Shown one piece after another: positions 1-11,304 of a stretch of DNA of 64,000 nucleotides. A program made the position numbers and the translations under genes. This DNA comes from Gonapodya sp. JEL0774 (lineage: Eukaryota; Monoblepharomycota; Monoblepharidomycetes; Monoblepharidales; Gonapodyaceae): the NCBI GenBank assembly GCA_027604505.1, contig JADIIX010000105.1:1-64000 (forward strand), given 5' to 3'. The notes under the pieces were generated by a model. That model worked only from the letters and a program-made list of their open reading frames with translations. It searched no databases and was not told where the DNA came from. Position 1 is the stretch's first letter, and the number at the start of each line of letters is the position of its first letter.

Positions 1-2575
1 TTTCAAATCGAGCCTGCAACTTATTCCAACCCACCTGAACCCCGGTTTTCTTCCTCTCTTCTCCGTCCCACCTCTCCGGTACCACCCCAAACAGCCCGTC
101 CTCATCCTCTCCCTTCTTCCCCACAATTCTTCCGGTCGTGTATAAATGGTGCGCGACAAAATCACCAGGTAGGACACCGGCACGGGTGTGTGGAAGGATC
201 AGCGGGGTGGATTGAAGGACTTCTCGGTGGACAGTAGGGTGAGGGGGAAAGAGGCGCAGTGATTCGAGGATTCTGACATCGGAACGCCACGCCGCGTGAG
301 GTGCGACCATTCGCACAGCATTCGTGATGTTTGAAACAACAGAATGATTAGAGGTCACGTGCCTCCCCCGCTTTCTTTTCCCGAGCGCACAACTCACATA
401 TTCCTAGCCGTCTTGCTCTCTTTGGCAAATTTCTTCCCTTTGCCCTTTTCAGCATCCAGCTCTTTGTGTAACGCCACGGCCTGCTCTGGAGTCTTTGCGA
501 CACACCAGACGGACCACAGGGACGCATTGAGGAGTGGGGGATAGGCTGGCAAGTGCCAGTAGAAGGACGGGGTAGGCGGGAAGAATGTGTGGGGGATGGT
601 CGGGATCAGCAGCATCGAGCTGAGAAAGCAATAGATGTAGGGTGGTATTCCCAATCTTTTTGACTCCCGTGTTGGTCATGTACCTTCAAAGATAAAATTG
701 AATATGGCGTCCCGAGTATCGGCTTTCGTTGGAGGTGAACCGATCGCCAAGGTGTGGGCCTGGTGTGAGATAGACAACGGAGTGATGCAATGAGAAATAT
801 GAGTTACAATAATGTGGAGATAAGCGAAGCTGGGGATCGGAGAATGGAAAATGACAGAGAAGACAATCAAGGGTTCAAACGAACCCAAGTCTTTTCCAAC
901 ACACCTTGTACCACTCCCCTATCCACCCCACGCTCCCATCTTGAACCTTGTCATACTCCGCACCCAACGCCTCCTCTAACCACGCCTCCACCACTTTACA
1001 CTCCCTCTCTATGCGTCCACCTCGTCCGAAGCCCTTCCACCATGGTAGAATCTCCGCAGAGGGCCAGACACTCCAAAAGAGCGTGCGATGGTCTAGTTCA
1101 GCGCACAGGTTGGCAAGAGAGGTGAGTACAGGGTGGGACTCGGTGGTAAGGGGGTATCCCATTGCAGGGGACGGCTCAATAGGGGAGGTGCCGAGAGCAG
1201 CGCGGAGGGTGAGATCGAGAGTGACGCGGGTGAGGAGCGGGGCGAGGTCGAGAGTGTGGGGGTCCGGTGCGAGGTCTCCCGCTGCGGGGGCTGGGGTTGA
1301 CAGGAGTTGGGAGAAGGTGAGAGGTAAGTAGGGGACGAGGGTCGTTAGCGTGGTAGTGTAGTGAGATTTAAATTTCGGAGATGAAAGCGAGGCTGTCATT
1401 TTGGGGCATGTGGAAGGCGAGGTGGAGTTGATAAGTGAAAAGTATGTAGGATTAATGAATCACAATAGCCCAATTCCAGGTTTGCTCGCTGATGCTGCAG
1501 GTCCCACGCTGAAACAACCCCACCCTCATCCACGCTGCATATCCGACCCCGTGTCTCTATCTCGTCAGCAAAGCTCACCGTCCCATATCGCTCTCTTCCC
1601 TTCCCATTCCTTCCCATTCACGTTGGCCAGACCGCGTCCGTACACCCTCTCGCATGCCCGTATGTACCAATTTGGTTTCCCGAGCGCGGTAGCATCTTCG
1701 AGAACGCGAGATAAGTCAGTTTGAGAAGTAGTGAAGAAGAGTTGGTGGAAGGGGAGGGTCAGCCTAAAGGTGGGAACGTGAGAAGCTGGGAAAGGTCGTG
1801 GATGCAATAAAGGGAGATTTAAATAACAAGTCACGGGTGTGGGAATATGTACATTATAGAATTGCGTCGCTTAATGTCGTTTCTTACCGAGTTTTAGAGT
1901 GGAGAAGAGGAGATAGTCATGGACGCTGCGGTGCACGAGTTAGAGGACGGGAGAGCGTCCACCACAAAAGTGAGTACGCCAGATACGAAAAGCGCAATAC
2001 GGAAGAAAGTCATAAACATGTGGGGCCACGGGGGATGGGAAGAAGAGATAAGGCGACACGAGTTCCCATGGTTCATGACCTCGTCAGCGCGCACTCGCTG
2101 AGCCCAATTAATTTCGGAGACTTGGTTTGCCAATTGCTCACTTATAATTGAGGGGCTTTCAAGCATTCCATTTTCCACATTACTTGCAAGGACACCGACG
2201 TTCAAAACACTGTCAGAAGTGGATTTGTGCATCCCAGTCAGACGCAACGCTCCACATCCTGGAATCCATTCGATAGTTCACGTATTCATGCCATCGTGGG
2301 CTTTATCCCATCTCAAATTCTTGTCGCTACTCTCGCAAAACTCACTCGTCTTCACCCAACCTCCAGGCATTCCCCCAGACACCGGACCCTTCTGCCGTTC
2401 GGATTTTCCCACCACGGCCACCTTCTTCAGTGCCAGCCGAGGTAAATAAACCTCTGTCTGGATACGCGAGCACGAGTAGTCCGATTGTCCAGCCTAAAAT
2501 GATGAGAACCACGAGCGGAAGCGGTGTGGTGGTGACAAAATCGACAAGAGTGTCAGGAATGACGAAAAAATCCAT
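1..2575 (-). CDS. Cytochrome P450, 3' end cut off by the window edge
   Basis: Haem-thiolate monooxygenase, probably anchored in the ER by an N-terminal membrane helix (start at 2575, hydrophobic stretch TPLPLVVLIILGWTIGLLVL). Phase-consistent exons are 2575-2347 (anchor), ~1785-1579 (beta-1/B-helix region, LPFHQLFFTTSQTDLSRVLE), 1392-905 (helices C to F/G), 760-684, 545-397 (I-helix) and 268-1. The last exon shows the K-helix E-x-x-R in ILESLRLFPP and the PERW motif. The Cys-containing haem loop lies beyond base 1. The joint between the first two exons (2346-1786) is unresolved and may hide a small exon. The I-helix reads FEAYPPLLNASLW, without the usual A/G-G-x-D/E-T-T. That pattern recalls CYP7/CYP8-type enzymes, so the chemistry may not be a standard hydroxylation. 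Substrate unknown. Confidence 0.9.
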
Positions 2576-2949
2576 CGTGACTGGTGGGGGACGGGCTCGC
2601 TTAGAGAGAAAACTATAATTGGGTTTCACATGAACGTCGGGAACATGAATCACCATAAGTACAAACCAACAGCAATGATAAAATTCTTTTTGCATTATGC
2701 TTCATCAGATCGACCAACATGTTCGTATCTTGAGGTTGCAATCACCGTTCAAGGGCTTTCTGCACATATTCATGAATGTAAACTCATTCACTTTCTATTA
2801 CATAATCTCGCTTCCTTGTGGTTTTTGGCAGTGGAGTTGAGCTGTTGTTTTATTTATGTACTGTGACGATGAAGGATGAGGGAGGTTGAGGGTGTGCACG
2901 TGCTTCTGCAGCCAACCAACAAAGGCCTTATTGTTGCCCGGTCACCCAA

Positions 2950-3852
2950 ATGTCAGTTCCAGTCGCCTCCCCACCCAACATCGAACTGGCAGCGCGAGCT
3001 GTGTCTGGGCCCGCCACATCCAATAAAGACAGGCTCGGTTGGTTTGCAGCGGCATTTGGGGGTAAGGTAGAGCGACCGGGCAAGCCGGGCAAAAAGACTG
3101 GTAGAATCGAGCCGAAAGTCTTTTTTGCAAATGAGAGAACTTTTCTGACTTGGCTGCGGTTTGTGAGTATGCGAACCCATTTCAAGCTGGGCTGGTCTTT
3201 CAATTGATGAGGATACATTGTTGCATTGCGAGGGGACGATTCACCAGAGCCTGATTGCATGGGGAGGCAGTTGTTGGCATCATTGATCCCCCTGGCATTG
3301 TGTCTTTTTGGTGCTCCTGTCCATTTTGGACAATGAAGTTCTTTCAAGTAGCGAGACAAGGACGCATTCCCTCCTAGGGAACCAGCGGCGGCATTGAACT
3401 TGGACATTTTTCTCTGCGTGACGAGAGTATTGAAAAAGCTCGGAAAGCACTCGTCACGAAATTCCCGTTAACCGTGTTCGGCCACCTGGCAACCGTTCAC
3501 AGGGCATCCTCATTGGCGCGTTCTCGCTCGCCCTCCTCAACTTCGCTGACGATCGCATAGGGCAAATTGGAGGTAAATGTCCCCCTCCGAACCTTCCTAT
3601 CCCTCCCTCCCCTCCTTATCACATTCGCTAATGAATTCAATCATCGACTTATTGCACAAAAAAGGCACCATCCTCACTTTCGCCTCCATCTCGATCCTGA
3701 TCTACTCCCTTTACCTTTTTCGCACCCGCAACTCCATGCTCCGCCAAAAAATTGCAGGGCCGTACGAGGCGGAATATGGACCCATCATCATGGTCGCCGT
3801 TTTGTCGACTGCAGTCATGGTCAATTTCGGAATGAGATGGAAGCAAGTGTGA
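2950..3852 (+). CDS. VTC1: VTC1-like vacuolar transporter chaperone subunit (DUF202)
   Basis: Small three-helix membrane subunit of the VTC complex, which makes polyphosphate and moves it into the vacuole or acidocalcisome. Three exons join in phase: 2950-3162, 3503-3572 and 3665-3852 (about 156 residues). The family signature [17 protein letters not shown] ends exon 1. Helix 1 continues as [14 protein letters not shown], helix 2 is [19 protein letters not shown], and helix 3 is [17 protein letters not shown] just before the stop. There is no SPX or catalytic domain, as expected for VTC1 as opposed to VTC2-4. The N-terminal extension before the signature (about 55 residues, with a Gly/Lys-rich patch) is longer than in yeast VTC1. 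Identification rests on the signature plus topology. Confidence 0.88.
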
Positions 3853-4817
3853 GCATTAGAGTCGGGAGAACTGAATTTGTCCCCAGGAAATGCAAGGTGC
3901 ACAATCTCGGTATGGGTTGGTTTTCGCATTTGGAGGTGCGCAGTTGGTGGTGAATCCACTGCCTACAATTTGTCTGAATTTGGGTGTGAACTTTTGTGGC
4001 CACTTTCACGTTGATTATACCCATCGCATATTCTCTTAGAGCATATTATATATTTTCGCCTAGACTTTGACAAAAGCACAACTATAATAGTCTCATGTAA
4101 TAGGGAGAGGGAGAGAAATGGAAAATATGATGTTCGGTGTTTGCAGAACATCAGACCTACGTATGCTGTTCTGCGACGAATCAGATCAAATTTGCTGGCT
4201 TGTGGTGAAGATTATTTGTTGCCATATTGTTATCAATGCTACCAATTTTCAACCAATTGAACTGATTACAATGTACGGTGTTCGACCAAAGACTGAATGC
4301 ATAGCTAGCGACATAAAACAACTATGTACGAACCATGCGATAACACGTGTAAGATGCATGCTGGACTCACGGGATCAATGCAAGGGGTCGAACTTCTCGT
4401 TCTTCGTGTCTCACACAGCGATTCGCGTCACCTCGTGCGTCCCCTAGCCTGGTGACTGCCATGAATGGTTCGTCTTTATTGCCTCTCTTCTCCTCGCTTT
4501 TGCTCTTTTCCAGGATCTTGTTTGCTTTGAGCTTTGTCCCTCAGCCGTGTGGCGAATTCAGAGCTGTCACCTTTCTCGAAGTATGATCGTGAGCTATAAG
4601 AGGGGACATTTGACTAGTTCACTTGAGTAAAAGTAAACAGAACTGGTGGAACATTAGTCGCGAGATGCATTACCAGGGACGCAATTTGAGTAGAACTGTA
4701 CAGCCACTCCGTTTGGCTTCCGATCAGAGCCACAGAACTTTGTGATGAGGCAGAGTTTGGCTGCCTCCCCCAAGGCATCGCAAATCTTCCCCCAACTATT
4801 CAAGAGGAATCAGAGCA
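3853..4817. other. Intergenic stretch without a recognised gene
   Basis: AT-richer sequence between VTC1 and Cache sensor A. Short open frames are present, but none resembles a known family or has convincing splice signals. It presumably holds the VTC1 3' UTR and the promoter of the downstream sensor gene. No clear TATA box or repeat stands out. Confidence 0.5.
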
Positions 4818-7310
4818 ATGACATCCTCAACTACACAAGTCCGCCTCACCGGTACGGATCCTGTCTCCTCCAACCCCTCGAGCAAAATGTTGGGTACCCC
4901 ACCGTTCGGCAGAGATACTGCTCCAAGAGATGTGTCTCGCGAGAGTACTCAAGCCGCACCGAAAGTGATACCAAAAGGAAAAGGAAGCATCCACCTGAGG
5001 GCTGTTATCCTCTTGCTTGTGTTTGCTAAGTGGGTGCATCTTGAAAGATGTACCATTTGGAGACAGCCATCAAACCCAAAATACCAGTGTCATCGTTCTA
5101 GCTGTCATCACTGTTACTATCGGGAGTATCACAAACTCTAATTCCATATCTAGTGCTTTGGCTCAATGTGGGTGGTCGTTTCTCGAGTTGAGCGAGTGAT
5201 ACTATGCCTGATCGTCCCCGCAGCGTCGAACAGCATCGCAACTCTGGCAAAGGGAAGACAATCAGATTCGAGCAAGCTGATTGCTGACGCATTGGGTAAT
5301 TTACTTGACGATTTCAGTCCGAGTTCGATGCGCCCACCTGATCGACCCTGCCCTTCCCCGTGTTTGATGCCTCAAGACCAATTCTTAAATTCGGTATGTG
5401 TACCTTTGATCCTCCGCCCTTGCCAGTTTTACACTCTCACTTGCTTCTCACTTTCAGGCGACTGATTTCCTTTACGCGGTTTCCGGAGGATTCTCTACGG
5501 GAGCAGTAAGCCTACAGAATCTCGATGCTTTTGTTTTCTTTCTCAAGACCACTTTTGATACAGTTGGGCTTAAAGGTGAATGTGACAGTTTGCTCCGGAA
5601 ACTTGAAACACGGATCTCTCAACTATCTCCTTGCAGACCGCATCAAAGCCTGCAGTATTCAATCTTTCACCCCCAGTATTCTTGTGGGGCTTGGATTCGT
5701 CCATGAGTTTGGTCGGGCCGATTATGTCTGGCAATCTGGCGGGGTCAACGTCTCTTCCTGTCCCAAGACATGCCCGACAAACGTCAGCGCAGGGCTTGAC
5801 GTATACATGTGGAATGACACGCTAAGAGGAAACGGAAGTTTTGTGTATAGTGTAAGAGCTTTTATTGCTTTTCCGCAGTGAAGGTACATGATCTTGGCCA
5901 ACTAATATCGGTCCACCATCCACAGGTCCCGATCCCTCCGCCAACATCCATCACGGCACCCCCAGCATCTACTATGCCCCAAAATCAAGTAATTTTTGAG
6001 GCTCCGTCGGTGGCTATTGGTCAGATTCTCCAAGTTATGTCGATGGGCCTGTACAACCCTGCAGGAACACTCGTTGGTGCAGTTTATGAACGTTTTACGG
6101 TGCAAGATCTGTAAGATGGTCCATTTCTTCTCCAAGAAATGCATTTGACCCTTACTGGTTGATTTGGGGCCTTAGGTGCGCTGTGCTGGACAAGGTCAAG
6201 AACTCTTCCACACCCAATTCTCTCTTCTACATCCTTGGACCTGATGCCCGCGTAATCGCCATGTCTAATTTGGGAACTTGGGACCAGCAGCAGACAGCTC
6301 TGACCAAACTCGTCGACCCAGTGACTCAGAATTACGTGCTTAAGACAATATGGGAGTTCCCCAAGAGCAACTATACCCTTTTCAACATATCAGCCGATGC
6401 CATATACTCGTATGCTGGGAAGAACTTAAGCTCGCCCTTTGCGGACTCGGCGTTCTACGTTGATGATTATCTCTTCCAAGTGACCTCGTTCACTTTTATC
6501 GGCTTCAAGTGAGTCGAGCCATTCTGCAGGTGATGGTGCACCGCACCGCACTGCTCTCTGCTCGTTCTTAACCTCACCCTTTGGTGAATAGGTACATCAT
6601 TGTCTCTGGCGCACCTGCCGCAGACTACCTTGGCGACACCATTGCACTCGCCAGCAACCTTAGTGCGACTGGTCGGACGGCACAGATCATCATGATTGTG
6701 TCTGGTAAGTCCCAACACGGCAACAGTTCTTTGCGGGCATCTACTGACAAATCGCCGTATTTCTCGGATTCGTACCTTGTGTATATATGTTCTTATGTTC
6801 TTCCAGCTTGCGTAGTGGCCGTAGTGATGGGCCTCATTTCAATCACCATCACGACGCTGTACGTTGATCGACCTCTTGCAGCTATACTTGTCGCAATGGA
6901 GAAGGCGGTCAAGGTGGGTTCCGCGCAAACCTGAGTTTCAAGTTTCAATTGCATGCTGACGCGCGTTAACTCCCTTGACGACTCCGTGTTTGCGCCATGA
7001 AGTTCGACTTCTCCAGCATTCGCGACGGCAGCATGAAGCGTGCCTCTGCCATCAAGGAGATCAATTCAACACAATCAAGTTTCTTGAGCATGCTCCAAGT
7101 GTTCGCGGACGCGCTTAAGCGTGAGTAATTCAACCAACGACTTAAGGCCTCGAGATTCTCTTCACTTTTCTCTCAATTGAGATTTTGATCTGCTCGTTCA
7201 ACACCTTAGAAAACAAGAACCTCGTCCAGGGCAAGTCTGGATCAAAGAGCGTCAGCGAAAGTGGTGGTGCGGGCTTAGAGTCTTTTTCGATGAGCAAGAG
7301 CGGTTTTTGA
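4818..7310 (+). CDS. Cache-domain transmembrane sensor A (no output domain seen)
   Basis: Predicted plasma-membrane receptor that binds a small ligand outside the cell. Exons that join in phase: 4818-5029, 5088-5167, 5224-5393, 5458-5505, then 5926-6110, 6176-6508, 6592-6704, 6807-6913, 7003-7120 and 7210-7310. The splice pattern between 5506 and 5925 is unresolved, although Cache-like coding (ILVGLGFVHEFGRADYVW) is visible there. Order: Ser/Pro-rich cytosolic N-terminus, membrane helix 1 (VILLLVFANVIVLAVITV), extracellular Cache region with vyN-x-x-G-T-L-V-G strand, helix 2 (ACVVAVVMGLISITITTLY), HAMP-like start (DRPLAAILVAMEKA), then an amphipathic stretch with FLSMLQVFADALKQNKNL. The protein stops about 25 residues later, with no cyclase, kinase or phosphatase domain. 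Gene 39121-41577 is a paralogue with matching intron positions and the same truncated ending. Confidence 0.8.
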
Positions 7311-7583
7311 AAAAGGAGAAGGATAATTTGTTTGGTGGAAGAATGACTTTCAGAACACTGGTGTTCCTAAGTCGCTAAAAGGCGGGGTAATATTCTGCAA
7401 GACTTGAGTCTTCAATTCCATTCCTAACTATAATCAGTATCACTGTATTTTAACCAAAAAAATAATTGCGAGCCCGAAGCATTTAGTTTATGCGTGAGAG
7501 TTGAAAGTGGAACCCTTTAGTTTCTGTGGGTGAGCACCTCAGACTGGGAAGGCCACTGCCCAAATCGCACCTTGTACGCCCTG
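7311..7583. other. Intergenic, AT-rich; no gene seen
   Basis: Stop of Cache sensor A to the first ATG of the acidic protein. It includes an A-rich run near 7455 that may belong to the 3' end of the sensor transcript. Nothing else was recognised. Confidence 0.4.
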
Positions 7584-8393
7584 ATGGGAATGTCAAAGCC
7601 CAAACGACGAACGATCAGGTCTCACTGCTCTCTTGCCCTTTCCTCGTCTACCCCGGACGACACCAATACGACTGACCTCGAGACAATCCTTGCGCACGTC
7701 TCGTCATCATCCGACTTCTCCAGAGATGCCGATGGCAAGGATCCCCAAGATGAAATGAACCAACCGCAAGATGAGGACTTCGCGCAATTGCTGGAGCTTG
7801 AATACGGAATCACGGCACCGGGGAGAGGGAGCGGGAGCGGGACGGCGGGGCAACCGCGCGAGGAGTTTACCGCTCTTGAGGGCGAGATAGATTTGGAAGA
7901 ACGGCTTGCTTTGGAGATTAATAGTGCTTCTGAAAATGCGGTGGATCAAGACTCCGAAGACGGGCTCGATGACATTCCCCCTTGTCAGTGCCAAGAAGGG
8001 GATGAAGGACCACTCGAGGGAGATGACACGGATGCTTCTCAAGCTCGTCTTATTGATTTCAATACCCCATTCGACGATACGGTCGCGGCTCCCTTAACTC
8101 CCATGTCCTCAAAGAGCGATATTGAGTTCGAGACCGTTGAACCACCCTCCGCTCCGGAATGGCTGCTGTCTGACCGCGAGCTTATCCGTCACTTACAAAT
8201 GGAGTATGGGGCATACGTGCCTGAAGAGGGTACTCAGGGTGAGAACGGAGGCGGGGAAGATTTTCAAAGTCCAAGTGAAGATGGTTTGGAAGAACTGGTT
8301 TCTACAGGAAGAACTGGTAACGAAGAAAACCTGAATACCTGGACTGACTTTTCGCGAGAAAGTGGCCATCGCCGGTTGCGCAGCAGAATTTAG
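7584..8393 (+). CDS. Acidic, low-complexity protein of unknown function
   Basis: An open frame runs from a GTG at 7530 to 8393. The first ATGs in frame are at 7584 and 7590, giving about 270 residues with no intron needed. The protein is rich in Asp, Glu, Ser and Gly and has no membrane helix or signal peptide. It holds two similar short motifs, FAQLLELEYGITAP and LIRHLQMEYGAYVP (L-x-x-E/M-E-Y-G-x-x-x-P), about 145 residues apart, plus a related LEERLALE segment. These could be peptide-binding motifs in a disordered protein, but I recognise no family. It sits between the Cache sensor and the enoyl-CoA hydratase, all on the plus strand. Confidence 0.5.
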   Translation: MGMSKPKRRTIRSHCSLALSSSTPDDTNTTDLETILAHVSSSSDFSRDADGKDPQDEMNQPQDEDFAQLLELEYGITAPGRGSGSGTAGQPREEFTALEGEIDLEERLALEINSASENAVDQDSEDGLDDIPPCQCQEGDEGPLEGDDTDASQARLIDFNTPFDDTVAAPLTPMSSKSDIEFETVEPPSAPEWLLSDRELIRHLQMEYGAYVPEEGTQGENGGGEDFQSPSEDGLEELVSTGRTGNEENLNTWTDFSRESGHRRLRSRI

Positions 8394-8552
8394 TATCAAA
8401 CGCATTTTGAATACAACGTACGTTCGTGTGCCATTGAAAGCTCGCGTTCTCATCCACTGTGAATCTAACATCGGCAAAGAAAGAGGTTGTGCCGGAGAGC
8501 TCGAGTTTATGATTGTTTTTCATCTCGAGGATGCTGAAATGATCGGTCCCCA

Positions 8553-9936
8553 ATGGCTGACAAGCCCCTTGTCCTGGTTGAAAAGATCAACGGACACGTG
8601 ACAATTATCACCATCAATCGTCCCGGTAAGTCAAGTGCCTGCTGGCGCGGTGTTCCCCATCAATGTCCTGGCGATCGCGATCGGGCATCGGATGTCAAGC
8701 AAGCCGAAAGCATCAATCTGCCTACTCGCACTAATCGTATTGCTGGCATATATAATGTAGAGGTGAAGAATTGCGTCGATGGACCTACCGCAAAGGCATT
8801 AGCGGACGCTTTCAGGGCGTTCGACGCAGATAAGGATGTGAGCTCTTCGTTTGTCAGTTAGGGCCAGCTTTTTTTACAGGCACTGTTCTTTAACGTCATT
8901 TGTCTTTTGTTTCAATTCTATTTTCACCCCGATAAGGCTTATGTGGCGGTCTTGCAAGGAGCGGGAGGATGCTTTTGTGGTGAATATTACATTGACATCG
9001 TTCCCAATTAATAGACAATTAACTGGATTTCCTTTTCGCATACCGCCATTTTCGATACCACACCACGCTACTTCGCAAGCTGGCGCGGACCTACGTGCTC
9101 TCTCCACGCCCAACCGCAACCAAGTGTCTCTCGACCACTCTCACGACGGCCCCATGGGACCCACCCGCATGCACCTCTCCAAGCCTGTCATCGCCTCTGT
9201 GGAGGGCTACGCCGTCGCGGGCGGCCTGGAGTTGGCCGTGTGGTGTGATCTGAGAGTCGCCGCGGAGGATGCGGTGTTTGGCGTGTTTTGTAGGTCCAAG
9301 GGAGTGCCGCTGATTGATGGAGGTGAGGAGAGGTTTTGCAGGACGGTCAGAGAAGTTTTTGGTGTCGTTCAATTTCGAGCACGGACCTTCGTCCAGGTAC
9401 AATCCGTTTACCCCGGCTTGTGGGGCAAAGTTTCGCCCTCGACATGATCCTCACCGGGTACGTGTCCACCTCGCTGTTAATCGTGATACCGGGGCAGCTG
9501 TGCATCACAGACAGTCTGAGAACCTCGATCCCTCCTCTTGCCTTCCACCCCCGTATTTCCCAGACGCCCTGTCTCCGCTACTGAAGGCTTCCACCACGGA
9601 CTGGTCAACCGTCTCTCACCCGCGACCACGTCCACTCTGTCCACGTCGATCGAGCTCGCACGACAAATCGCCTCCCACCCGCAAGTCTGCCTCCGTAATG
9701 ACAGAACGAGTGTGTACAGTGGATTCGGGAACTCGGTGGAGGAAGCATTGAAGATTGAAGTGCAGTTGGGTATGGGAAGTCTTGCGAGCAGTGAACTGCA
9801 GGACGCAGTAAAAAGCTTTTTCGGAGAAAAGAAGAAGGGGGAGGTATGGGGAGTTGAGAATAGAACAGCTACCGGGTTGAAGGAGATGGGATCTGGGAAG
9901 GCACTTGGAGGAACAGGGAAAGGGATGAAGCTGTGA
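8553..9936 (+). CDS. Enoyl-CoA hydratase/isomerase (crotonase family)
   Basis: Acts on acyl-CoA thioesters, probably in fatty-acid or branched-chain breakdown. Six exons join in phase: 8553-8625, 8761-8837, 8937-8979, 9080-9322, 9397-9457 and 9564-9936, giving about 289 residues, the usual family length. Landmarks in order: [11 protein letters not shown], the oxyanion-hole loop GAGGCFCAGADL, the second oxyanion strand [17 protein letters not shown], then GVPLIDGG and [18 protein letters not shown]. The position that carries the catalytic Glu in classical hydratases reads Phe-Cys-Arg-Ser here, a form seen in a large crotonase subgroup of uncertain specificity, so hydratase activity should not be assumed. 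No peroxisomal SKL ending is visible (it ends in KGMKL). A mitochondrial presequence is not obvious either. Confidence 0.88.
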
Positions 9937-10089
9937 TCGTCACAAATTCATAATGTTTTAAATGAGAATCTGAGGTCACCTCCCAGAAGTTGAACACTTG
10001 AAAATGATTTTGTTCGCTAATGCTTTGCTTGGGGTTTACATGAATTATGCAATCGCAGGGCTGATCGTGTACACAAGCTCTCTCTCGTT

Positions 10090-11021
10090 TCACCACCGCC
10101 CATGCCTGGAACAGAAGCGACGATGGTTTTCACTGCAGCAGTGATAACACATTCCATTGACACACTCCACGGCTGCAGTATTCCCACACGGGCACTCCAG
10201 ATCATTCCAGTCGCTACTACTTTCGTTGCTCCAATCCCCTTCCTCACAGCCCCACCTATTTCCACCTCCTTGACGTCGCTTTGGTGGAGGCGGAGTTTTT
10301 GGTACGGGTGGCTTGCAAACTTTGCAAACTCGGACTATCTCCCCCGTTATCTTGATCTTAGCAGGGGTCATGGACCGGGAGAGGCAAAGGCTCTTGCAGT
10401 TCCAGCAAATGCGGCCGAGAAGTGGTAAGACGACTGACATCCAGGTTCTGCGCACATATGAACGAAGAGCAATGCTTTGATGCAAAGGATCGAACAGACA
10501 ATTGCGCTGAACCTACTTGTACTTTATTGCCCTGGGCTTCGGCGGTTTCACGAGGGCCTTTTCTCCAACTTTACGCCACGTTGGGTGGGAATCCAAGATC
10601 TCATACCTCATTTGCATATCGAAAGTCACCATGTCATCTGGTGTCGATGCAGATCGCAACGGGAGGCTCACCATTTTGTCGAGACCAGCATCAGTGAAAC
10701 CAGATGCTTCGGATTCACGAACAAGAACCTGAACAGGCATGCGTAAGGAAAGCATTGATGTAACATATAATGACAACAAGAGCTCAATCACCTTGCAATC
10801 CGGTGTCCAACTTCGGAAGGAAGTCGATCAAACTCTGGCGATGCCACGGCGAGAGCTTCCTGTAGAGGTTTCCCAGACTTGGCAGCACGCACCTTTTTTA
10901 GAGATGCGTGCTTTGGGCTTGACCCGATAAGAGAAGTGACCTGCTTGTCAGGTTCAGCCTGGTCCTTATCCACTTCAACTGGATTCTGAGGGCTTCCACG
11001 CTCCGTGACTGCTGTCAGCAT
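10090..11021 (-). CDS. F-box-like protein with C-terminal Cys-rich domain (copy 1)
   Basis: Four exons join in phase: 11021-10792, 10728-10672, 10606-10517 and 10447-10090, about 244 residues. After a basic, Ser/Lys-rich N-terminus comes an F-box-like helix set: FDRLPSEVGHRIA followed by FLFVNPKHLVSLMLVSTKW. The C-terminus is cysteine-rich, beginning ICWNC, with a later VCKVC, then a C-x-C...C-x-x-x-x-C-x-x-CC...C-x-x-H arrangement that looks metal-binding. The architecture suggests a substrate adaptor of an SCF ubiquitin ligase, inferred from the F-box only. It is a paralogue of the gene at 11305-12126, with the same intron positions and a second exon of identical length (57 nt). The two are transcribed divergently from a 283-bp interval. 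Confidence 0.72.
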
Positions 11022-11304
11022 GGTAAGGCGGGGCTTCAGCTTTGTGTGGAGCTTAGTGAAGCAGAGAAGCTGATGCGGTTTTGTGGCGAATTGGAGAGAG
11101 TGACAGTTTTCGCACGGGGACTAACAATATGACCAACCCGTGCCTGCATTCAAACAAAATTCGTAGGATACTGCAGAATTGGATTCAGATTTCTGAGCAC
11201 GGACACCCTTATCTCAAGTTCAAGTTTCACCGTCCTTCACGGGTTTCGTTCCACGCTCGATTGATCGAAATCGATAACATTATTCAGTCTTCTCGACCTG
11301 GGCC
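11022..11304. promoter_or_regulatory. Shared divergent promoter interval of the F-box pair
   Basis: This 283-bp segment separates the start codons of two head-to-head paralogues, so it must contain both promoters unless either gene has an upstream non-coding exon. No recognisable operator or TATA box could be assigned. The regulatory role is inferred from position alone. Confidence 0.4.
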
